Positions 9,161 through 19,900 of a DNA stretch of 22,638 bases are shown here, one piece after another. A model generated the notes under the pieces. It was not told the origin of the DNA. It ran no database searches and saw nothing but the letters and a program-made list of their open reading frames with translations. The DNA comes from Phoronis ovalis (Eukaryota; Phoronida; Phoronidae), in contig JAOXYB010086275.1 in assembly GCA_028565635.1 (NCBI GenBank), forward strand, positions 1 through 22,638, given 5' to 3'. The stretch's first letter is position 1, and every line of letters starts with the position of its first letter. A program made the translations under genes and the position numbers.

Positions 9161-10750
9161 TTGAGGTCATTTAACGTTCATAAAATCCAATATGAGCAAC
9201 CCTGCCTTTGCTAAAACGCTATCTAGTTGTGTTTGTGTTTGATTAAATTGTAGCAGTAACTAGTGAATATTTTTTGCTGTTTATTTCTGTCTCCGTTTAG
9301 CTATGCAGTTTAATAATAAAATTATATTATCCAGTATATATAACATGCTGATCTGAATGATTTGTTATTTTTTTTCATGTATAACGATGTATGTATTTTG
9401 AGGAGCATTCATCAATTGAAGTTATTCTCATTATTCAAAGAAACAAATGATGAAACAAAGTTATTCCTTACATGTAAACAAAACTATAAAGCAGTTCTGA
9501 AATGAACAATTTTTTTTCCCAACTGCCACATTATTTTATTTTTTTAATTCGCGGAGATCATGATACTTCTTAATTTAACAACTGTCCGTCACCCCTTCCC
9601 CTTAATGGATTTTCCCAAAAAGGCAGATGATTCTTTTATTTAACAGTTTTCCGGTGCAGACCTCCAGCTCGCCCTTTAACTATAAATTATTCGTAAAAAC
9701 AATTTATCAAGGAATTTGCATCGTCATGTTCTATTGCGCTATTAATGTTTATACCACCAGGCTGCCAATATTTTATGATGTCATTTTAATAATATTATAT
9801 ATATTGACCCATACTATCTCAGGATAGGCATGATACCAGCTGATAAGCTTATTTAAAACTAACACATGCCTGTTATATGTGTATATGTTTTTCCAGTCCA
9901 TTGCATCATTTCCTGTTTTGAAATAAAATGATGTAATAAGCATACTATTTTTAAAAATAACGAGCTTGCAAGTTTCATTATGCGCATGGCTGTACCGTAT
10001 TTCATCGCATAATTGCCCCTTTTTCACTAAAACGTTTAGCATCTCTATTTACACTTCGCTCAAATCTTTTCTAGTACAACTATGTTGTACGCATTGCATT
10101 GTTTCTACGAAAATCCAAATACCTAAAAACTTTAAACTTTTGATTATTAAAACTAAAAAGAAATTATAATGTCTCCATATATCTCGAGTTCTTAAGCAGG
10201 TTACTTTTTGAGAAGACCATAATTCCAGAGCACATTTAAGACATATTGGCTTCTTTGCACTGCAATTTAGTATTATTTTATTCTTTGGGCAATGATAAAG
10301 ACATGCTTTTGTAAAACAGCAAGGCATTTAGTGAAGCGAGTAACCGTAGAAGTGAGCAAATATTTAAGAAAATACAGTACACACAAAAGGAAATGCTACG
10401 TCACTGATCATGAGTACAGGCTAATTTAAGAGTAGAACCTATGATGAAACAAATGAAACCGATACTGATTGCCTTTATAAAATCTTTCTTCACTCCTGGT
10501 TTCTGGTCACTTGATAAGATAGTTGAGACTAATTTCATTCTTATATTTATTATTGTGAATGCTGACATTGACTTTGCAGTAAAAAAACGAGGAGTATTCA
10601 GGTACTGCTGTGTAGTCTTTATGTGTATTTAGTTCCTTTATACTTTTATTACAGGCAAAAATATAATGACGAAAGATGTGGAAGCATCTATATTGATTAG
10701 ATGAAATATTAAAGTTAATACATTTAAACAATCAAATTTAATGTTTACAG
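9161..10750 (+). other. Intergenic DNA or gene 2 5' region, no gene recognised
   Basis: AT-rich and without coding similarity I recognise. Short open frames occur on both strands (for example 10441-10632 plus and 10049-10327 minus) but show no family motif and no paralogous copy. The promoter and any 5' exon of gene 2 should lie here; I could not identify them. Confidence 0.5.
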
Positions 10751-10901
10751 CGTTTAATTGACATGCCACCTGTGATAAAATTTCAAGGGATGGAACTTTT
10801 GTTCCGAGGTCTAAATTTGACAGTGGATAAAAAGGAAATCCTAAAAGATGTCAGCGGAATGGCAGTACCTGGAGATATGCTGGCTATTATGGGACCTAGT
10901 G
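10751..10901 (+). CDS. Gene 2 exon 1 (first identified): N-terminal strand to Walker A
   Basis: Encodes (RLID)[16 protein letters not shown] up to DMLAIMGPS and ends in phase 1 at donor gtaagc. The open frame extends upstream only to cgt at 10751, just after gtttacag, a plausible acceptor; an in-frame stop lies further up. So either ATG 10763 is the start or 10751 is a splice acceptor for an unseen 5' exon. Plant-type relatives have a longer N-terminus, which favours the second reading. Confidence 0.8.
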
Positions 10902-13900
10902 GTAAGCTCACTTTTATTAAATAAAACTCGATTTTTTTTACCTGATAAGAATACTTTTTAAGGAATAGTATATGTATGTTTTATTGAAATTAAAAATCAG
11001 AAACACAAATCAAACTTCCGTCCACTTACAGATGTCCGTGCCTTCTCAACTGCCGTCTGGGCTTAATCATAGTCAATTGTCATTATATTCCTTCAATTTA
11101 ACAAGAGCGAAATAAATACGTTAGAAAATTTTTGACCAATCAAGATAATTAAAGTTCCTCTCCCTCTGTGAAATTTAACATGACGTATTTATTTTGGTCT
11201 TCTTAAATTAAAGTAATATAACGACAATTGACTATGGTTCAGGCCAGACGTTAGTTGCACAAGCGAATGGATTTATTCAGACTGTAATTATGTAAACTAC
11301 CTGATCAGATCAGCAAGTGTTTATTGGAAAAAAAGGCTGTGTTATGGGGATTAATTTTTATAGCAATGTGGCTAATATTGGAACAAACAATTGACGAGAA
11401 ACCAATTTTGTTTCCATTTAAATCATTTTTTGTTAGTTGTACGTCACACAATTTATGGAGGGTCGATCAAAAAAATCCCCTTGGCCTAAGTAGTCAGTAA
11501 CCTGTTTGAAAAATCTCAACGGATTGACCATATCGAAAAAAATACCAATTTGCGGCGGTGGCCTGGTGAAGGAAATGAAACCCTAAAGGAGTGACCGTAT
11601 CATAAAAATTATCCAGTCCCGGTGACCTGTCGAAAATAAAATAAAAATCCGAAGGGAGCGACTACGTCAAAAAAAAATACCCAGCCACAGTAACCTACTG
11701 AAAATATTTAAAAACCAAGTGAATGACTGTGTTCCTAATAAAAGCTCAAGTTTTCCTACAAGTTCTAATTACAATCATGCAATTCCATTTTAAAAATATT
11801 TGTGGTCACAAACACTGAACTACGCATCACAGTATAATGTTGTGTCTGTGTATGTGAATTCACATTTGCAGCCCCGTTGAACATTTTGGATTTGGATTGT
11901 ATACTTTTTACGGTATTGTTTTGGATTGCTTCCGTAAAGAAATTCAAAATGTGGATTGCTATCCACTGTTTACATCAAATAATTTGGATTAATTTTAGGT
12001 TTGTATCCATAAAATGATTTTGGAATTTGGTTTGTATCAGTCAGTTTGCGTAAAAATGGATTGCTACACAAATATTTTAAACTTTTGGATTGCTACCCTT
12101 ATATTTCATAAAATTTGGATTGCTACCCTTATATTTCAAAAAAATTGGATTGGGTTTGCTACCGCAAGCTAAAATTTTGGATTGGGTTCCGCAGCACATC
12201 CCCGCCAGTCAAAAAACCTTGAGTACCACCGGGCCTACCCTACTCCTACCACTAACCATACCCAAACCCCTAAAGCATGCAGTATCACAGAACAGAAGTT
12301 TAGTTTAAGTTACACACCTGTATTCAGTATGAGAATATGATATATCAAAAACATGTTCTTATAAATTAGCTAGAAAATCTTATGGCTAATTCATTTTCGA
12401 ATAGAATAGTACCTGGATCAAAATTAATTATTTTTCCATTGTCTTTAGTTTATACCACTTTTAATGTACATATTTTGAGGGATTGATACCTATTTAATGT
12501 TTGATGCATTGCCCAAGTTTAATAGCAATATATATTTCTATCTTTATAATTTTTAAACTGGTAACAAAAACATACCCACATGCTACAAAAAAAAACACAT
12601 TGACATTTCATTACGGATTGGTGTAGTCTGATTTTCTTTTCATTCACTGTTGTTTCAAGTCAGTTTTTAATATTTAGATTTATATTTTGCAGGCTCTGGT
12701 AAGACAACTCTGCTGAACGCATTGGCTGGTAGATTAGACATTGACAGTGGAAGCATCACATTGAACGAGCAAAATATTAACAAGAAACTGAAACGAAAAA
12801 TCTGCTACGTTTTGCAACAGGATCTGCTTTTTGGAAATCTCACATGTAAAGAAACATTGGTTGTAAGTTAAACAACTTCTATAATTTTGAGGGGGTAGGG
12901 GTTCTTCCTAGGGTGCAATGTTCGCACTTAAAAATTGGCAATGCTTGCTGCTCGCACTTAATAATTTAACAAAACGAAAGCAAAAAAAGAAGTAAACAAA
13001 AATGAAACAAAATGGCCGCCAAAAGAAAATGCACGCTGCTCGGAATTAACAGCCCCCAATGTTCGCTGCTCGCGAAAACCCCCTATAGCCCTTATAATTA
13101 CCAAAACTACGAACTAGGCAGAATAAAATCTCTACCAGCAAAGAATAACTATATGCACAGTCTGAAGGATTATTTGCTAGGATTGTTTCTAACTTGAATC
13201 TCCTTTTGTTCCCTCTGGGAGCTGAATGGCACTGACTAACGATTGTCAACTAGGTGTCTCAATTTACATGCCGAACTAGTTTATGATGCTTAAATAATAA
13301 AGTTAAATTTGGAATCCATGCTGTTATCAGATTCTACATATAGCACATTATTTAAAATAGTATACATTTTGTTGGCATTCATTTTGAAATAGGGCCTCAT
13401 CAATGTTTCATGGCTCCACATTGAGTCCAACGGTGTAACACCTGCATAGCGATTTTTGAAACACCTCCAACAAGCAATTACCTGTTGAATTTTGTAATTT
13501 AAATTTGGAATGTAATGAAATCTGATGTCATGCATTATTTTGTCTCCATTTTCAGTACACAGCGATGCTACGCTTACCAGATTCTATGAATCACAAAGAA
13601 AAATTGAAAAGAGTTGATGAAATCGTTGATGTCTTAGACATTAGGAAGTGTCTAGATACAAGTTAGTTTAAATTGACAAACATTTTTGTAATATGGTTTT
13701 ATGTTCGCTCGAAATTCCAGCAGTTAACTTCTACAACTGATGTATTATTTGGCAATTTTCAGACTGGGATGTGCAACCTAACGCAAAACATTTACACAGT
13801 ATTTCTAAGGGTGGTTACCTTCTAAATATATCTTTCAAGTTTTCTCTTTCAGTTCTGTGAATTTTCACTAAAACCATATTACAATCTAATATGAATTTAT

Positions 13901-16900
13901 AAAATTTAAATACCACAATGATTTTGTAAATGTGACTCATATGATCTGAAATTTTGAAAATTTTAAGATGGCTGAATCATAGTATTATCTTCATTACAGC
14001 TTAATTAAACTTATTATTGATCATTTGATTATGAACAATGAATGTTTACAGTTGTTGGTGATACATTTAGCAGAGGCATATCAGGGGGAGAGAAGAAAAG
14101 GACAAACATCGGTTGTGAACTACTTACTAACCCGCTGTTAATGTTATTGGATGTAAGTTAAGTCCATATGTATACGCACATTTTGGTTGTGAACTACGTA
14201 CTAACCCGATCTTACTGTTATTAATTGGATGTAAGTTAAGTCCATAATGATACTGTACTTCGGGTTCAGTCACACGGCAGTCTCTCGATCAAAATAGAGA
14301 TGCTAACATGTAACTAATATACTCAATTTAATAGTTATCTCAACTGGGGCTTAAAAATGCACTAAACTTATTTGGAGTGTAAGCAGATACGTTTCTGACA
14401 GTATATATTCATTGCGAACACAGGTATAATAAATGAAGTTTTAATTTTAAATCTTTCTGTATGATGAGTTAAGAATCTTATATTTGCAGGAACCGACATC
14501 TGGTTTGGATTCCAGTACAGCGTGTAGTTTAATTAAAACACTGAAGACGTACACAAAGAGGTCTCACAAAACTGTGGTCACAACGATACATCAACCTTCC
14601 AGTCAAATATTCCATATGTTTGATAGAGTGCTGCTACTTACAGATGGTCAGGTCAGTAAAAGCTGTGGAAAATATCTTAAGTTGTAATATTCATTTATTT
14701 TATAATTCTAATTAAAAATCCCAATACATCAACTACGAAACAAAATTTAACATCAGTGCAATCAATTTACTTCTCGTGTCACTGTAACATTGGCAACCTG
14801 TAGTGGTAAAGGAAGATTTTGTTTCCAGCCCAAGTTATTTATTCAGTTTGTCAGTAGAGGGAGTTAGTATGTTGCCCTGCAAGGTGTTATCAACTCAATT
14901 TGTAAATCTTTATGTACTGTTTTAAAGCATCCATCAGATTCCATTTTAACAACATGAGTTAAAATTAAAACAACATTTATTTTTAGTTTGCTATTATTAG
15001 TATTTAATAAGCATAGTTTGATGTACATAAGCCTACCTGTACCATCATCGCTATGAGTGTCAATAAGGTTTACCAAAATATATTTGCATGAATCACTTTT
15101 TTTTCAGTGTTCATGGTATTGCACATGACCAATCAAATGAAGATAGTTTGTTAACCATTTGTGTGACATACAGTCTTAAACTTGTTACATGATTTTATTA
15201 TCTGTTACAGGTTGCTTACTTTGGAAATGCTCATAACATTTTGGACTTTTTTGATGGAATAGGTCTGCACTGTACTCCACACTATAATCCTGCTGATTTC
15301 ATCTGTAAGTAGCGTAGTCCTGTATATGATAACTCAAGAACATGATTTTATACTGAATGCAGCATCTGCTTATGTTTAAAACATGTTCTAGAATTCTGTC
15401 ACTAACTGAACTATGTAATTAGCAAGTTACTAATATCAATAATATTTGGAAGTTTACTAGTTAAGTACAAAACAGATGAGAATGTAAGGTCAAAGTTCAT
15501 CAGTGCTGGTGGAAGTGGCATATCTTTACCTGGTAGATTATAGTACTGTCATGATGATGCTGTTAGCTCATTTTGTGTTATTTTCAATGTTCTTAGTTAG
15601 ATACATTTTGTTTAGTTTAACCTTTTTCCAAGAATGATATTCATTTTTTAATTCAATCAGTAGACCATTTTCATGCACTTGGTGGCGCCACCTTGCCTTG
15701 GACCCAAATATTCCCAGCATCCAGTATTCCATGAATGAAACCTCACGGATGCGCAGAATTGCATCTATGCATTGTTCATTACCTAAACATAACATGCTGA
15801 AAATGTTTAGATTTGTGACCAGTGATTCCACTACATAATGCTAATAATAGTCTATGAAGTATTATGAATTGTTTTCAGTGGAAAAGGTGAAAGAAGATGA
15901 ATCTGTGACGGAAAGAATCATCCAGGCAGCAAACAACCTAAGGTTGGTTTTAGTAAAAGACAGGTTTTTTATGCATTCAGTGTATTAGCTTATTAAAAAA
16001 CGAGTAATATTAAATTAACACCAACTGATAAAAACCTTTTCACTACTACTTGATTGAATTGAATTATTGTGTGGGTTGGCATGTTTTTCTTAATTTAAAA
16101 AAATGATAAACAAGAACTTTTAGGGATCATATGTGTGAAATTAATGGGACTCTGTTTTTAACTCTAAATGTAGGAAAACAGTGGCATGGCCAGATGTACT
16201 TAGGAAGGCTAGTTGTTCCAGAAATGCAAGTTTTGCAAAGATGGAAGAAGTGGAAATTGCAAACGAAATACACCTTGAGCCACCGGACAAGAACATGCAA
16301 CCAAATGGAGATACTGGAGGCTACTCGCTGATCAACTCTGGTGTACAGGTACTCGGCATCAAATCAAAAGGTATGCTGCAACTTGTAAGGAAACCAAGCA
16401 CAATCATATTTGGATTTGTTCGCACTGTATTCCAGTTTTCTATACCTGTGACATCAAACGTATTGCTGGAAGCTTACAAAATCAAGTAGATCACAAAGAT
16501 CATATATATTTTTGGTTCTTGTTCTACGCCTGAACAGACGAAATGCCCCTTAGTACAGGTTGTAGTGAGAGCAGGATTTTGAAGGTTTCTCATTGCTCTG
16601 TGATTTTATCTAAAAAGCACTATTGAATTTTCAAACTATAACTAATAATTCCAAATTGAAAGCCAGACTTACTACACACCGGTATATAATTATTTCTATG
16701 TATAACTATTTATTGTTAATAAATTATTTATTTAATTTATTTATACTTTTATAAGTGAAACATACTTGCAAACTTACAATCAGGTATATATATGTATGCA
16801 GTATTAGTGATTTGACTGGTCTTCAACCTGTAACATCCCGATATTCACTGCATGTGTGTATAATATCAATGTAACTAACTAGTTGCATGGAAATTCAAAG

Positions 16901-19900
16901 TTTGGTCTTCAAAGATCTTATTGCAGCCTTAGACACTATCTTCATGTACAGATATAGTCCAATTCTAAACCTTTAGTCAAAAACGATGTTTGTTATTGGG
17001 TGTTTTAAATATTTTGAATATTTTTTAGAACCAACTGTCTCTGTAGAAATTAATGATTTGGATGATGATGACGATTCGACAGATTCAAGATGGCCGACAT
17101 CATTTTGGACACAGTACAAAACTTTAACCATGAGGACCTTTAAACAATCAAGACCAAGAATTTTGTCAAAATTACAGATTATCAACGCCTTTTTATTGGC
17201 GATAATGTGCGGGCTAATTTGGTTTCAGTTGCCAAGAACAGAAGAAACTCTAAATGGTAGGATGGGAGTGGTAAGAATCTGATTAAAATGTTTTCTAAAA
17301 AAATACACCTAAAATAAAATAAAATAAATGCTGTATCTAATTTCACTGCTCTGTAAGCCGTTAATTAAAAGCTTGAGATTTTCAGTAAATTTTGATTTGG
17401 AAATTAGTTAAGTTTTCTCTTATTCACATTAACAGCGACAAATAATATTTTAAAATAATTAAATTTAATATCAGACCTGTGTAGTGTAGTAATAATTGAA
17501 CATTCCGGAGTTTCATTGTTTCAAAACAGGGAGGAATATTTATTTCCTATTATATTGATTAGTGTTGGCAACAAGTGTTTCAGCAGTTCATCTCATGCGT
17601 CCTGGATATATTGCCTATAAATTTATATACCGGTATATGAGTTCTTTCAGTTTATAGAGTAATCACTAGGAATATCAAAACACATAATGAGAATTTAGAA
17701 TTGTATACAGCTGCTGTATTTGCAAACGAGATGCCATTTTGCACAGAATAGTGCAATCCTTTGTCTTAAATAAGTGAGATATAGACACTATTTCACCACT
17801 GTAGTTTGACCATCTATATATATTATAGGTTTATTTTAAAGATATTCTTTATAGTTTTATATTGGGGCTTCAATCCATTATTTGACGCTATCCAATCATG
17901 TGAGTAAAAGAAAACATTGCTGTTGTGATGGATCTATATGTAGGATATTTACCATTACTGACACGCTGTTTCAGATTTCATCTCTATTACTAACACGCTA
18001 TTTTTCAGATGGGTTTGCTGCATAGTTTTATTTTGCCTTTTCAGATATTTTTCATTTTGGTTGAATGGTCTTTTCATTACCTATTTGACGCTATCCTGTC
18101 ATGTAAGTTTGAGTGTGGTCTAGCTGCCTATAGTATGTCAGATATACCATATAGTTACATAAATATATGTATCTGCAGTGAAACTGATTGGAATAGTCAG
18201 CGCTTAACATTAGATTATGTGCTTTCACAAGATGATATAAGGTGTGTTAATTAATTGGTAGCATAATGCCATACAGTTCTGTATGAACTCACACGATTCA
18301 TTCGCAAAACTTGGGATTCTGGGATTGACCTGGAACTAGATCACTAGTAATACCAGTCTTCAAATAGTCAGACTATATTATTTTATTTTTTTGCTAGTTT
18401 ATGTTTATATTAACAAATTATAAATACACAATTCTGAACCAAGTTGATGTGAGTCTTAGTCAAAGGAACAGGAACTTTCATTTCATTCACAGAGTTGACT
18501 TATTGTAGTAACCTTGTGGTATTTGTAAATGTTTAGTCCATTGTTTGTCTCACACCCTGATTTACACTGTGCCCTAAGAAATAATGTAAACACCCAAATA
18601 GTCAATTTAAGCAGCGTGATAGGATGATTATCAAAATCGTCCTTGCCCTTGTTTGACCTTTGACCTGCAAATGACATTTTGACCATGTGACTATTCTGTA
18701 GAATGGATGAATGCTAAATATAATGTTACTAATTATCAGCATTTACTACCTGCTAACTACTAACTGTAGTTCACTTCAGCATACTAGTTATTTAGTTAAA
18801 CGTCTTGCAAAATAAATTCGCTGATGATATTATCTTTAAAAAAAATTCATCTGCATTGACTACATCATGTAACAGGACCCTTTTAACCTTCCTTTATTAA
18901 GTTTCGCGCGCCAAGAGAAAATTGAGAAAAAATGTTTACTTGAAAGTTAGCTAATTAAAAAAGTATGTCTTCATATGTTTGCAGTCCAGGAAGAGAGAGC
19001 TGTGATAAATAAAGAAAGAGCTTCAGGCGCATATCGATTGTCAGCATATTACTTTGCTAAGATGACAAGTGAGGTCCCAATTATGATTATTCTACCGACG
19101 TGTAGCATTCTAATAACATATTGGATGTCAAACCTGAACGGCATTGGAGCTTTCCTTTTAATGTGGCTCACTTTATTGCTTGGTGCTTTTGCTTCTCAGG
19201 TAAGGATTAAACGTTTTCTTTTACTAGTTAAATTTTTGAATTTTAATTGTTTCAATCCAAATTTTAGATGTGAGAATACACTTATAATGTGATGCTACCT
19301 ACTGTTATGTTGCAGAAGATGATAACTAATGAGAATCAGCGTGTTGAGATAAAGTTGGAGAGATACATGGTTATAGATATGTCTTGAGATACGAGATAAT
19401 CAGATATATAAACTAAGAGCTCCTGAATAAAATATACTAAAATAGTTTATTTACTCTTTGTTTTAGTCTACAGTGAAATATTACCATGCTGCGATTTTTT
19501 ACAGTTATATTATTTATTTCCAGAGTATAGGGTTATTTATTGGTGCTGCTTGTTTAGATGTCAAGACGGCCATCATAGCTGCGTCGATCACGATGTTGGG
19601 TGCTATGCTCGCAGGTAATTATTTTCGCATTCATAGGTTTTTTCTATAAAAAGTCACTAAATTCTTGAAAAATAACTACATGACCGTACACAACAATAAT
19701 TAGAAATTTAAATGTCAAAATGTGTAACTTCTGGTGGCTATAAGAATGTCAGTTTATGTCCCTCTTGCAGCTAGTATGACTGGTGAAGTTGTTGAGAGAA
19801 CATAGTTAGTTTAAATACTAGTCATGTGCTCAGTAATTTGACAGAATAATGAAATACGTTAATTACAGTGATGTTTCTAGTTATGCAATTATTATTGAAA

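Larger units (their letters stand above)
10902..12692 (+). other. Gene 2 intron 1
   Basis: 1791-bp GT-AG intron splitting the Walker A glycine codon. It holds a fold-back element (11047-11257), a 68-bp minisatellite (11477-11748) and a 30-bp-type degenerate minisatellite (11884-12195). The rest is plain AT-rich DNA. Confidence 0.85.

Noticed and set aside
10441-10632. Open frame starting MMKQMKPI just upstream of gene 2, considered as the missing 5' exon
   Set aside because: No donor gives a phase-0 join to 10751 with sensible sequence, and it lacks similarity to ABCG N-termini as I know them.
13290-13535. 81-residue minus-strand open frame in gene 2 intron 2
   Set aside because: No recognisable motif; a chance frame inside an intron.
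15568-15831. 87-residue minus-strand open frame in gene 2 intron 6
   Set aside because: Composition looks somewhat protein-like, but I recognise no family and see no splice or start context. Chance or a decayed insert cannot be told apart.
16349-16354. Alternative donor gtactc in exon 8
   Set aside because: It would leave phase 0, but exon 9 needs phase 1. The donor at 16371 fits and keeps the frame.
17842-18102. Reading 10a and 10b as two successive constitutive exons
   Set aside because: Together they add 116 nt and shift the frame, and they encode the same helix twice. Alternative use is the only reading that fits.
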